A stretch of 64,000 nt of DNA from Nitrospirota bacterium (GTDB lineage Bacteria; Nitrospirota; Nitrospiria; Nitrospirales; Nitrospiraceae). The stretch spans positions 1 through 64,000 of the forward strand of contig JAUXQT010000104.1 of assembly GCA_030682135.1 (NCBI GenBank), in the 5' to 3' direction. The position numbers and the translations under genes were made by a program. The notes under the pieces were generated by a model. It was not told the DNA's origin. It saw only the letters and a program-made list of their open reading frames with translations, and made no database searches. Shown here in pieces: positions 9,043 through 17,313 of this stretch. Every line of letters starts with the position of its first letter. Within the stretch, counting starts at the first letter, position 1.

Positions 9043-9710
9043 ACAAGAACTTCATCCTCCTGATCGGCCTCTCCGTACTCCTTGCCGGGCCGGCGCTGGC
9101 CCAAGACCAGCACCGGCGCCCCGACAATATCAAACAGTACCTGGAGCACCTCGATAGTACCGAGCGCGATCGCGACCAAAAACCGTCCCAGGTGATCGAG
9201 GCGCTCAGGGTAAAACCAGGCATGGCGGTCGCCGATCTTGGCTCAGGATCAGGCTACTTCACACGCCGATTCGTCGAAGCGGTTACCGACACTGGAATGG
9301 TCTATGCCATCGATGTCGAGCCGGAGATGCTGGCCTATGCGAAGGACAGCATCGTGCATATGCATGTGCCCTATACAGCCGAGTTTATCCTGGCTCGACC
9401 GGACAGTCCTAAACTGCCGTTCGAATCCATCGATCTCCTCTTCGTCTGCAATACCATCCATCATCTTGAAGACCGTTCGAAATATTTTCGCGACCTCGCT
9501 TCGTCGCTCAAGCCGGGAGGCCGCATCACGATTATCGATTTCTACCCCGATGACCGATCAGGCGAGCTGGGATTCCCCAAACATCATCTCGTCTCCCGTG
9601 AGACCATCGTCAAAGAACTGACCGCTGCAGGATATCGGCTCGACCGGGAGCACAACTTCCTGCCACGCCAATACTTTCTGGAGTTCACCGCAGCTCAATC
9701 GGCAAGGTAG
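9039..9710 (+). CDS. Signal-peptide-bearing class I SAM-dependent methyltransferase-like protein
   Basis: Residues 1-22 (MNKNFILLIGLSVLLAGPALA) form a signal peptide, followed by a class I methyltransferase fold. Motif I is VADLGSGSGYFTRR at about residue 66, an acidic VYAIDVEP strand follows, and the CNTIHHLED and LKPGGRITIIDF segments match motifs IV-VI of small-molecule methyltransferases (Methyltransf_11-like). At 223 residues it is complete. SAM is not known to be plentiful in the periplasm, so either the protein acts on precursors or the N-terminus is a membrane anchor. The gene is coupled by ATGA overlap to the unknown exported protein upstream. The substrate is unknown. Confidence 0.8.
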   Translation: MNKNFILLIGLSVLLAGPALAQDQHRRPDNIKQYLEHLDSTERDRDQKPSQVIEALRVKPGMAVADLGSGSGYFTRRFVEAVTDTGMVYAIDVEPEMLAYAKDSIVHMHVPYTAEFILARPDSPKLPFESIDLLFVCNTIHHLEDRSKYFRDLASSLKPGGRITIIDFYPDDRSGELGFPKHHLVSRETIVKELTAAGYRLDREHNFLPRQYFLEFTAAQSAR

Positions 9711-9774
9711 GGCAACGCCATTTCCAACTCGCCAGGATGCTTGCCCTGTCTCATGGGCCATGCGACACTAGTCC

Positions 9775-10719
9775 ATGAGTTCTCTCGTCTCCTTCGAACA
9801 CTTGCGGTCGCGTCTCTATCTCGCGCTGGCGCTGAACGCCGTGATCATCACGGCAGAGTTCATCGGCGGCTGGCTGCTCAACAGCATCGGGCTCATGAGC
9901 GATGCGGGGCACAATTTCGTCGATCAAGGCTCGCTGTTTCTCGCCCTATACGCGCACATCATCACCAAGAGACCATCAAGCGAAACCAGGACGTTCGGTT
10001 ACCACCGCGCCGGTGTCATCGCCGCATTCCTCAACTCATTCATCCTGCTGCTGACCGCCCTCGGCATCACCCTCGTAGGACTCAAAAGGGTGCTGGAGCC
10101 GGTCCCGGTCGATGGCGGATGGATCATGGGTATTGCGGCGGTAAGTTTTATCGCCAACTTGAGTATCGCCTTGCTGTTGCAGCGCGGCGCGGAAGACGAC
10201 CTGAACATTCGCAGCGCCTTCTGGCACATGCTGGGAGATGCCTGGGTTTCGCTCGGGGTGATCCTCAGCGGCGGAGCAATTGTATTGACCGGCTGGACCG
10301 TACTCGATCCACTCATCAGCCTCCTCGTAGTCGGCGCCATTCTTCATGGAGCCTGGCCGCTGTTCAAGGAGTCCCTCGACGTATTATTGGAATCCACCCC
10401 GCCGACGATCAGCGCGTCCCACGTCGCAGCGGCGATCGAATCCCTCCCCGGGGTGAAGACCGTGCATGATCTCCATATCTGGGCCGTAGAGCCCCGCCTC
10501 ATCATGCTCACCTGTCACGTGCTGGCCGACGGCGACGATACGGCCCTGACGACGGCGCTGCTCCGCTCAATCCGTTCTCGCATCGCCTCGGATTTTGGCA
10601 TTCAGCATATGACGATCCAGATGGAAACCAGCTGCTGCCATCCCGATACCGTACATTGCGACCTGGGGAAACTAGCCGAACAACATGGCGAACTCGATCG
10701 CCTCGTCCATCATCACTGA
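9775..10719 (+). CDS. Cation diffusion facilitator (Zn2+-type efflux transporter)
   Basis: The 314-residue CDF protein has six predicted membrane segments and a cytoplasmic C-terminal ferredoxin-like domain (about 215-300). The metal site residues are visible: DAGHNFVD in TM2 and HMLGD in TM5, the HxxxD/HxxxD pattern associated with zinc (and sometimes cobalt or cadmium) transport. The C-terminus ends in a His-containing tail (LVHHH). It likely exports divalent metal from the cytoplasm by proton exchange. The gene lies 64 bp after the methyltransferase and 60 bp before a CobW-type metallochaperone GTPase, which suggests a shared role in metal balance. CzcD or ZitB are possible names, but the metal cannot be fixed from sequence. 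Confidence 0.9.
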   Translation: MSSLVSFEHLRSRLYLALALNAVIITAEFIGGWLLNSIGLMSDAGHNFVDQGSLFLALYAHIITKRPSSETRTFGYHRAGVIAAFLNSFILLLTALGITLVGLKRVLEPVPVDGGWIMGIAAVSFIANLSIALLLQRGAEDDLNIRSAFWHMLGDAWVSLGVILSGGAIVLTGWTVLDPLISLLVVGAILHGAWPLFKESLDVLLESTPPTISASHVAAAIESLPGVKTVHDLHIWAVEPRLIMLTCHVLADGDDTALTTALLRSIRSRIASDFGIQHMTIQMETSCCHPDTVHCDLGKLAEQHGELDRLVHHH

Positions 10720-10779
10720 ACGGTCTGCCTGCGGATGTAGGCGATAGTCACCACTACGGGCGAGACGGAGCGCCCTACG

Positions 10780-11727
10780 ATGTCCATCCCCTTCTATATC
10801 CTCTGCGGCTCTCTCGGCGCAGGAAAAACCACGCTCTTGATGCGGCTCCTTGAACATTGGAAGAGCCAAGGCAAGCGGGCAGGCGTCTTGATGAACGAAG
10901 CCGGCGAGGTGAGCATCGACGGCCCCCGCGCAGGCACCATCGCAGAACAGGTCATGAACCTCGCTGGCGGCTGTGTCTGCTGCGACACGAAGGAAGACTT
11001 GTCCTGGGGAATCGCCCAACTGGTGCGGGACTATGAGTCGGATGTGATCATCCTCGAATGCTCCGGCATGGCCGATCCAGCCGAAGTCATCGATGGTGTC
11101 ACCGACCTCTACACCGCGCGGCTCGCACATCTGGAAAAAGTCATCGCCCTCCTGCATCCCATCCCCACCGATCAGGAGAGTATGGGAGGCTTCGTGACCA
11201 CCCAGGCGATCCGCTGCGCAGACGAACTGATCCTCAACAAAAAAGATCTCTACGTCGCCGGCCATTGGGAGAATTTCAAGGCCGCAATCGTCAAGCAGAA
11301 TCCCTACGCGCGAGTCTGGGAAACCAGCCATGCCCGAGTCGACCCCTCAGCGCTGCTCGAACCGATCACACGTATCTCGCCGGTACCGACGCTAAATGTG
11401 GAATTCGGCGTACCGCGATCAGCCCAGAAGAACAAGCGTGCCTCGTATCATCCCATCGCCACGACGGTTCGACTGCCAGGCCCGTTGAATCTTGTAAGAT
11501 TCCTGAGCTGGATGAAGACGCTGCCCCCGGAGCTTGAACGGGCGAAAGGCTTCTTCCGCTTTGCCAAGGGACCGGAGCTGCAAGAATTTCAATATGCCCC
11601 GCCAGGCAACGCCACCATTGCGCCGATCACCCTCCTCGACGAACCGAACCACGCGATCGTGTTGATTGGACGAGGATATGACGTGGAACGTTGCCAGGCA
11701 GAGCTCTTACGCTGTTTGGAAGACTAG
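10780..11727 (+). CDS. CobW/YjiA-family G3E GTPase (metal chaperone type)
   Basis: The 315-residue protein has the P-loop GSLGAGKTT (about residues 10-18), the CxCC metal site in GGCVCCDTK (about 66-74), the Walker B/switch ECSGMADP and the guanine motif LNKKD. A CobW C-terminal domain follows. Members of this family hydrolyse GTP while delivering zinc, cobalt or other metals to client enzymes. The neighbouring CDF exporter points to metal handling rather than cobalamin synthesis. The TAG stop is followed by CAGGCTGAAGG, a short stretch similar to the ends of the repeats found nearby. Confidence 0.88.
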   Translation: MSIPFYILCGSLGAGKTTLLMRLLEHWKSQGKRAGVLMNEAGEVSIDGPRAGTIAEQVMNLAGGCVCCDTKEDLSWGIAQLVRDYESDVIILECSGMADPAEVIDGVTDLYTARLAHLEKVIALLHPIPTDQESMGGFVTTQAIRCADELILNKKDLYVAGHWENFKAAIVKQNPYARVWETSHARVDPSALLEPITRISPVPTLNVEFGVPRSAQKNKRASYHPIATTVRLPGPLNLVRFLSWMKTLPPELERAKGFFRFAKGPELQEFQYAPPGNATIAPITLLDEPNHAIVLIGRGYDVERCQAELLRCLED

Positions 11728-11767
11728 CAGGCTGAAGGAAGCCCCTTTAGCAAGTTAGAATTTCTTT

Positions 11768-11890
11768 AGGATGCTCAAAAAGGCCGTCCAGCAAGGCCGC
11801 AGGCGAGTCGAAACCGGAGGCGTACCCTCAGGGGTACGTTGAGGATTTCGATGAGCCGAGAACGAAGCTGGCGGACGTTTTCAGCATCCT
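11768..11890. repeat. Dispersed ~123 bp hairpin repeat, copy 1
   Basis: Ends AGGATGCT and AGCATCCT are perfect inverted repeats, and the element folds on itself around the core GTACCCTCAGGGGTAC. Several apparent mismatches in the arms would be G-U pairs in RNA. The sequence differs from copy 3 (17423-17547) at only about four positions. It fills the gap between cobW (plus) and the PAP2 gene (minus). Its right edge, read on the minus strand as TAGCAGGATGC, supplies the TAG stop codon of the PAP2 gene. Confidence 0.9.
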
Positions 11891-11891
11891 G

Positions 11892-12425
11892 CTAGAAACG
11901 GAAACGAGAGTAACGTAACAATGTCCAAGCCGCCCCGGCTCCGAGTAATCCACCGATCACCCAGCCTCCCACCACGTCCGTGACATAGTGAGCCCCGATA
12001 TAGACTCGCGAGAGACCGATCAGCCCGACCAACGGCCAACTCACCCAGCCTGAACGAGGATAGATCACGTGGAGAAATGCCGCCGCCGTCGCGGTATTGA
12101 TCGCATGGTTCGAGGGGAAGCTGAAGACTTTTCCGCATGCAGCTTCCACATGCTGAATATCCAACAGCGACATACAGGGACGAGGCCGCTCGACGAGACG
12201 CTTCAGGCTCGCGCCAAAAGCATCTGCAATTCCAATCGTCGCAGCCAGGACCGGCGCACCCCAAAGTACCTCTCGCCAGGACAGCCACAACCAATAACAG
12301 ACCAACAGGATGCAGGGAACCCACAAGAAACTTGAGTTGGAAAGAGAGAGTGCGAGTTGGTCGACCCAAGCCGACTGACCCGCGAGACCATTGATGGCGC
12401 GGAAGAAAGATTCGTCCCAGCTCAT
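11892..12425 (-). CDS. PAP2-superfamily membrane phosphatase
   Basis: The 177-residue protein has several hydrophobic segments and the three PAP2/acid-phosphatase signatures: KRLVERPRP (KX6RP, about residue 80), PSNHAI (variant of PSGH, about 111) and SRVYIGAHYVTD (SRX5HX3D, about 143). Such enzymes remove phosphate from lipid phosphates, for example undecaprenyl pyrophosphate or phosphatidate, on the outer side of the inner membrane. The start is ATG 12425 (MSWDESFFR). A longer frame to 12455 is possible but starts with Arg-rich sequence. The gene ends in a TAG that belongs to the adjoining repeat. Confidence 0.85.
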   Translation of the reverse strand: MSWDESFFRAINGLAGQSAWVDQLALSLSNSSFLWVPCILLVCYWLWLSWREVLWGAPVLAATIGIADAFGASLKRLVERPRPCMSLLDIQHVEAACGKVFSFPSNHAINTATAAAFLHVIYPRSGWVSWPLVGLIGLSRVYIGAHYVTDVVGGWVIGGLLGAGAAWTLLRYSRFRF

Positions 12426-12527
12426 AGGGTACCGGCGGCCAGCGGTACGAGGCAAGAGGCGAGAGGAATCGCCTGCTTCAGCTGCTTTTCTCTCGCCACA
12501 TGCCTCATGCCCCTAACCTTCCAGCAC

Positions 12528-12959
12528 TTATCTCGTTCGAAAATGAATACGGACAGTCAGCTCCCCGTCGATCGGCTCATCACCTTTCATCTGGGGATCG
12601 AAAGTCCACTTGTTCAGGGCAGCCATCCCGGCGATGGTCAGTTCCCGATGTTTGGCCGGCTCCAACACGACGACTGTCACCGTCGCATCTTTGGAAACCA
12701 ACATGCGGGCCTTCATCCAATCGTCGAGTTCTTTGCCGTCTAAAGCCGGCGGGATGACCGGCCAGGGGGTGGCTTTGGGAACCGGTCCAAGCTGTTGGTC
12801 CTTGTTGAGCGGCAGACCATGCACATGGACCTCGGGCAGCTCCAGCACATCTTCATGATGATCGTCCGCATGCGTCGCCTCGTCGCCGGCCACCGCAAAC
12901 GCAACAACCGGCGAGGCCAACATTGCCGCGAAGGATATCGCAAGAAATAATCTCATCAT
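12528..12959 (-). CDS. Secreted His-rich protein with a TonB C-terminal-like domain
   Basis: The 143-residue protein has a signal peptide (LFLAISFAAMLASPVVAFA) and a His/Asp-rich stretch (HADDHHEDVLELPEVHVHG). A C-terminal segment of about 75 residues follows, with the TonB_C pattern: a WMKARML helix region, a variable middle, then AALNKWTFDPQ and a final GELTVRIHF strand. It lacks the N-terminal anchor and Pro-rich spacer of a real TonB. ATG 12959 is chosen because TAGGAT lies 6 bp before it; a GTG two codons upstream is also in frame. It lies downstream of the TonB-dependent receptor in the same direction, which suggests a shared uptake function. Confidence 0.7.
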   Translation of the reverse strand: MMRLFLAISFAAMLASPVVAFAVAGDEATHADDHHEDVLELPEVHVHGLPLNKDQQLGPVPKATPWPVIPPALDGKELDDWMKARMLVSKDATVTVVVLEPAKHRELTIAGMAALNKWTFDPQMKGDEPIDGELTVRIHFRTR

Positions 12960-12984
12960 AGGCACATCCTACCCTATCACTGCC

Positions 12985-13018
12985 GGATGCTCAAACGGGC
13001 CAGGCAACAAGGCCGCAG
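12985..13018. repeat. Left-arm fragment of the dispersed hairpin repeat
   Basis: GGATGCTCAAACGGGCC followed by AACAAGGCCGCAG matches the left arm of copies 1 and 3, but no matching right arm is found before copy 2 begins at 13076. This looks like a truncated element, or a copy split by the later one. Confidence 0.6.
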
Positions 13019-13075
13019 ACGACGCATCCGTCAGCACGGCCACAGCCCCGCGCATAAGGTCCGGAAATTTCTCCG

Positions 13076-13200
13076 CCAGATGCCCAACAAGGTCATCCAG
13101 CAAGGCCACAGGGAGCCCGGCGACTGAGGCGTACCCTTGCGGTACGTCGCAGGGAGACGGGCGACTGAGAACGATGCTGGCGACCTTGTTCGGCATCTGG
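13076..13200. repeat. Dispersed hairpin repeat, copy 2 (diverged)
   Basis: The 9-bp ends CCAGATGCC and GGCATCTGG are perfect inverted repeats and continue inward as AACAAGGTC on both arms. The centre GTACCCTTGCGGTAC matches the core of the other copies, and CCAGC/GCTGG is at the same relative place. The arms differ in sequence from copies 1 and 3 but keep pairing, so structure rather than sequence is conserved. The right edge touches the stop codon (TAG) of the TonB-dependent receptor. Confidence 0.85.
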
Positions 13201-15621
13201 CTAAAAGAACCATTGGCCGCGGAAAAAGAACGACCGCGGCATCCCGGCATGGGACACACCCAAGCCGATGCTCCCCTCACCTTGATTGATGAAATACTTC
13301 TGATCCAACAGATTCACCACGTCGAATCCCACCAGGAACTTCTGTCCGTCCCAGGGAAGCGGAATCACATGCGTGAGCGACATATTATAGGTCGTGTACG
13401 AAGGGCTATGGGTGGAATTGGTCTTGCCTCCCTCTTCCGCCGTGCGCAATCCCGATGAAAACAACATCTGGCCTGTGAGAGTCGTCCGCTCCAAAAAGCG
13501 ATAGGCGACCACAGCCGAACTCGTCAGGGTCTGTTGGAGATCGCAATTCACCCCGCCTTTCGAGTTGATGTCGGTAATTTCGGCGGCTTCGAGCAGGAAG
13601 TGTCCTGATTGCAGTCCATACCCTTTACATTGCCCCCAGGCCACGTTCCCGCGTGCCGTCAGGTTGTCCATCAGTTGAAGCTTCAAGGCTCCATCGATGC
13701 CTCTGGTCCAGCCCCGTTCGAAGGCGAAGTAATTCAACAAAGGCGTGGTGCCGAACTGGCCCGCATCCGCCAGGAAATTGGCCAGCTTATAGTACCCCGT
13801 CAATTCCAACGTCGCCCAACGCGAGAGACCGTGGTAGCTCCCGACCTCGAAGTAATGGGCCCGCTCTGCTCGAACCGTATTGTTCCTCGTATCTTCCGGC
13901 GCCGCCTTGGTGCCGGCCGTGTTGAGCTTGGCAAAAGAAATAGCCTCGAGATTCGGCGGTGTAAACTGCCGTCCATAAAAGGCGTGAAATACATTGGACT
14001 GATTGGCTTTGTAGGTAACCCCGACCCGCGGGCTGATCTGCCCTTCATTTCGAAGATATTGGACGGCATCCCCTCGCAGGCCGAGGTTGAACGTCCATCG
14101 GTCGTTCGGGCTCCACTGATCTTGAATCCAGAACTCCTGACGCCAACCGATCAACCGGTTGTCCGCGTTCAGACTCAGCACATCTCCCGTCGGATTGCCC
14201 GCCCCGTCATCTGCAAAGGTGAACAGTCTCGTCTTATTCACCGCCTGTGTCCGATCGACCTGAAATCCGGCTTTGACCACGTGCTCTTTGCTCGGAATGT
14301 AGGTGTGATCGAAACGGACGCCGCTCGAATAGGCGCTCCGGTCCTGATTGGCAGCCGAAAACGGCTCAGCCGGATCAGCCGTGTAGGCGAGTAGATTAAA
14401 TGGATCCGTCCGAAAGGTGGCTCTGGTATGACGAACATAACCGGAGAGGCTGAAGAAGTTGCTGCTATTCACATCGTGCCGCCACACCATGTGGCCATAT
14501 TGATTATTTTCAGTCTGATTTTCATCGATGGCCTGAGATGCCACCGGTGTAAACCCCGGCCGATTTGCTTGGAGGAGCGGCACGATCGTCCCACTGGGAT
14601 CGAGCTCTCCGTTCGGGGACGTGGGAATTTGATACTTGGCCACCGAATTCAAAAATACCCAGGAGAAGTTATTCGAGTTATTGTGCTGATAATCGCCGCG
14701 AATGAACGTCTGATTCCGCTCGCTTTGTCCGTGAAAAATCGAATGGCCCAGCGTCGGCGGTTCGATCCCGCGATTCGTCGAGGTATAGCTATTCATCACA
14801 TAGAACCGGAACTTCTCCCCGATCGTACCCCCATATTCGAACGAGGGATTAACCGTGTTGTTCGACCCACCAAACATCTGAACAGACCCGAACCCTGGCT
14901 TGGTGCCGCTTTTGGTCGTGATATCCATTACCGCGGCGGTCCTGTTGCCATACTGCGCCTCCATGCCACCGAGAATGATATCCGCCCGTTCCCAAGCCCG
15001 CGGCGAAATCACATCGGAAAAGGTAGTGGACACGGTATCAGGAATCGGCACGCCGTCGATGCGAAGCTGCAAGTTCGCATGCTCCTGCCTGATATGCACC
15101 TGTTTGAGTGCGCCATAGGCGGCACTCGGGATCGTCGCCAGCACATCGTGCAACTCGACATTGTTGCCGCGCGGCAACTCCTCGATGTCTTTTCGGCTGA
15201 TCGAATAGGTCTCGCTCGACGCCTTATATTGAATCGGCGCCAGAGGCGACCGCACTTCAAGCGCGATTTCCCTCGTCTTGGAGAGGGTGAGGGTGATGGG
15301 GTTGGGGGCCTCGGTCCCGATCTTGAGCACGATATATTCGCTTCGGTAGGTATCTTGCACAGCGCTGAGCGAGTAGGTGCCATCGGCAGGAACGGGAATG
15401 CTGAACTCTCCTGCATCGTTTGAAACACCGGTCGTCACCAACGAACCTTCTTGATTCTTCACCTCGACAAGCACCTGCCCCACTCGCCGAAGATCCTGAT
15501 TCTGAACAGATCCGGTGATCACATTGGGCTCAGCTGCTGCGACACGCCCCTGATGAAACAGCGTGAGATAGGCACAGAAACAGACCGCACGAATAATGAA
15601 ATGCCAACCGATTGGTCGCAT
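13201..15621 (-). CDS. TonB-dependent outer-membrane receptor
   Basis: The 806-residue protein imports a scarce ligand (chelated metal, cofactor or similar) through the outer membrane using TonB energy. A signal peptide is followed by a carboxypeptidase-regulatory-like domain (about residues 35-115, GSVQNQDLRRVGQVLVEVKN). Next is a plug domain with the ELHDVLATIPS, RIDGVPIPD and AQYGNRTAAVMDI motifs (about 140-260), then a 22-strand-type barrel ending in the aromatic residue pattern FFRGQWFF. ATG 15621 is preceded by GGAGGA at good spacing, which decides it over the longer frame to 15636. It sits between a His-rich secreted protein and a TonB-C-like protein. The ligand cannot be told from sequence. 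Confidence 0.93.
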   Translation of the reverse strand: MRPIGWHFIIRAVCFCAYLTLFHQGRVAAAEPNVITGSVQNQDLRRVGQVLVEVKNQEGSLVTTGVSNDAGEFSIPVPADGTYSLSAVQDTYRSEYIVLKIGTEAPNPITLTLSKTREIALEVRSPLAPIQYKASSETYSISRKDIEELPRGNNVELHDVLATIPSAAYGALKQVHIRQEHANLQLRIDGVPIPDTVSTTFSDVISPRAWERADIILGGMEAQYGNRTAAVMDITTKSGTKPGFGSVQMFGGSNNTVNPSFEYGGTIGEKFRFYVMNSYTSTNRGIEPPTLGHSIFHGQSERNQTFIRGDYQHNNSNNFSWVFLNSVAKYQIPTSPNGELDPSGTIVPLLQANRPGFTPVASQAIDENQTENNQYGHMVWRHDVNSSNFFSLSGYVRHTRATFRTDPFNLLAYTADPAEPFSAANQDRSAYSSGVRFDHTYIPSKEHVVKAGFQVDRTQAVNKTRLFTFADDGAGNPTGDVLSLNADNRLIGWRQEFWIQDQWSPNDRWTFNLGLRGDAVQYLRNEGQISPRVGVTYKANQSNVFHAFYGRQFTPPNLEAISFAKLNTAGTKAAPEDTRNNTVRAERAHYFEVGSYHGLSRWATLELTGYYKLANFLADAGQFGTTPLLNYFAFERGWTRGIDGALKLQLMDNLTARGNVAWGQCKGYGLQSGHFLLEAAEITDINSKGGVNCDLQQTLTSSAVVAYRFLERTTLTGQMLFSSGLRTAEEGGKTNSTHSPSYTTYNMSLTHVIPLPWDGQKFLVGFDVVNLLDQKYFINQGEGSIGLGVSHAGMPRSFFFRGQWFF

Positions 15622-15719
15622 GAAGTCCTCCAGCAATCACATGAAATAAGACGCCCCATCCCCCGAACGGGCTGATCGACGACAGCCGTCGAAGGATGGT
15701 GCACAGTGAATCGTCGTGA

Positions 15720-16052
15720 TTAGCTGCAGGGAGGAGCGCGAGAAGGACCGGGAGTGGAGAGTTCGAAAGAAAGAAGTACTGAGTCAGCCGGAAACTCGAA
15801 TACATTAACGAGTTCACAGGCCGTGAGGAGCGGGGCGCCGACGTCGAGAGAGCCGGCGGTGTGATGCTGTACCCACTGACAGAGGTCGGTATCGGAATGC
15901 TCGTGCCCATCGTGATCGGCCGCCGCCAACTCGTGATGAACGTCCTGTGCCACAGCGAACGGAGCAATGGCCAGCAAGAGCAGGACAAGGCCGATCGCCA
16001 CAGTACCCCGTAGGATACCGGGCAAGCGTAGTATGGACGTAGGGAAAGCCAT
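15720..16052 (-). CDS. Small secreted His-rich protein, unknown function
   Basis: The 110-residue protein has a long signal segment (GLVLLLLAIAPFAVAQ). A mature part follows that is rich in His and Asp near its N-terminus (VHHELAAADHDGHEHSD), with Cys in LCQWVQHHTAG and a second Cys at TACELV. It resembles the DUF2946-like small proteins often found beside metal or TonB-dependent uptake genes; this is a resemblance, not a firm match. It lies 98 bp upstream of the receptor gene on the same strand and probably belongs to the same transcript. Metal binding is inferred from composition. Confidence 0.65.
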   Translation of the reverse strand: MAFPTSILRLPGILRGTVAIGLVLLLLAIAPFAVAQDVHHELAAADHDGHEHSDTDLCQWVQHHTAGSLDVGAPLLTACELVNVFEFPADSVLLSFELSTPGPSRAPPCS

Positions 16053-16146
16053 TGGGGCGAGCTAAGTACCATAGGCATTCGCGGCTTGTCAAACGGCCGA
16101 CGTCAGGCATTTTTCCAGGTTCGACCGCGTCAAATGCCTCATCCTG

Positions 16147-16175
16147 TGGATATTTCCCTGAATACTCGCTATATT
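16147..16175 (+). promoter_or_regulatory. Candidate promoter for the DAHP synthase gene
   Basis: TGGATA (16147-16152) and TATATT (16170-16175) are 17 bp apart in an AT-richer part of the divergent gap, about 80 bp before the DAHP synthase ATG. The -10 matches five of six consensus bases and the -35 four of six. No trp/tyr-type operator or leader peptide was recognised. Confidence 0.3.
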
Positions 16176-16254
16176 TAGCTCATTAAACTGCTCATATTGT
16201 CAGCCCTTGAACTCCGAGCCATAGAAGATGCCTCCCAGGTGAAAAGGCGGAACC

Positions 16255-17313
16255 ATGCAGAGACCTCTCGACAACCAACATATCATTGAAATCAAGCCGC
16301 TGCCTTCCCCTCGCGAGATCAAGGCGAAACTCCCGATCACCGATCAGGCCGCTGCCCTCGTAGTGGAGACCAGAAAGGCCATCAGGAATATCCTCCATGG
16401 GCAAGACCGCGAGCGTCTGCTGGTCATTGTCGGTCCCTGCTCGATCCATGACCCGGAAGCCGCCTACGAATATGCCGCCAAGCTCAAACCGGTTGCCGAT
16501 GCTCTGCGCGATCGACTCCTGATCGTGATGCGCACCTACTTCGAAAAACCTCGGACGACAGTCGGCTGGAAAGGCCTCATCAACGACCCTCACCTGGACG
16601 GCACCTGCGATATCGCAACCGGGATGGAGCTCGCCAGAACGATTTTACTGAAGATCAATCAATCAGGCATGCCCTGCGCGACCGAATTGCTCGACCCCAT
16701 CAGCCCCCAGTACGTCGCCGATCTGATCAGCTGGACCGCTATCGGAGCCCGCACCACAGAAAGCCAAACCCATCGGGAAATCGCCAGCGGTGTGTCGATG
16801 CCGGTCGGGTTTAAAAATGGAACCGAGGGCAGCTTGCAAGTCGCGGTGAACGCCATGACGTCGGCCCGTGCCCCGCACCACTTTCTCGGGATCAATGCCG
16901 AGGGACAAACGTCGATCATCAAGACGGCGGGCAACCCAGACCGGCACATCGTTCTCCGTGGCGGTGGCGGAAAGACCAACTACGACGCCGAACATGTGGC
17001 CAAAGCCGAAGCCGCCGTGGCGGGCGAAGGCATCGCCCGCCCCGTCATGATCGACTGCTCGCACGACAACTCCAGCAAAGACCATAAGCGCCAATCCCTG
17101 GTCGCCCGGGATGTAATCAAACAATTCCGTGAAGGCCGCCAATCCATCATGGGCTTGATGATCGAAAGCAATCTCAACCCAGGAAAACAGGCCTGGAAGC
17201 AGGGCGTGACGCTCGCGCACGGCGTCTCCATCACCGACGCCTGCCTCGGCTGGGACGAAACAGAGTCCCTGCTGAACGAACTAGCTGACATGATCGTGAC
17301 CAAATCCGCGTAA
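16255..17313 (+). CDS. 3-deoxy-7-phosphoheptulonate (DAHP) synthase, class I (AroF/G/H type)
   Basis: This enzyme joins phosphoenolpyruvate and erythrose-4-phosphate in the first step of the shikimate pathway. The 352-residue length and the motifs match the class I alpha family: GPCSIHD (about residue 60), RTYFEKPRTTVGWKG, GARTTESQTHRE, PVGFKNGT and MIDCSHDNSSKDH with the metal ligands Cys, His, Glu and Asp. The N-terminal ~45 residues contain the region that gives aromatic amino-acid feedback control in E. coli paralogues, so regulation by Phe, Tyr or Trp is likely, but which one cannot be told. The gene stands alone, with a hairpin repeat downstream. Confidence 0.95.
   Translation: MQRPLDNQHIIEIKPLPSPREIKAKLPITDQAAALVVETRKAIRNILHGQDRERLLVIVGPCSIHDPEAAYEYAAKLKPVADALRDRLLIVMRTYFEKPRTTVGWKGLINDPHLDGTCDIATGMELARTILLKINQSGMPCATELLDPISPQYVADLISWTAIGARTTESQTHREIASGVSMPVGFKNGTEGSLQVAVNAMTSARAPHHFLGINAEGQTSIIKTAGNPDRHIVLRGGGGKTNYDAEHVAKAEAAVAGEGIARPVMIDCSHDNSSKDHKRQSLVARDVIKQFREGRQSIMGLMIESNLNPGKQAWKQGVTLAHGVSITDACLGWDETESLLNELADMIVTKSA

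Noticed and set aside
11768-13200. CRISPR array or tandem repeat
   Set aside because: The repeats are few, ~125 bp, self-complementary and widely spaced; there is no regular spacer pattern or cas gene.
14428-15423. 331-codon plus-strand frame opposite the TonB-dependent receptor
   Set aside because: Antisense shadow in GC-rich coding DNA; the receptor frame has clear plug and barrel motifs.
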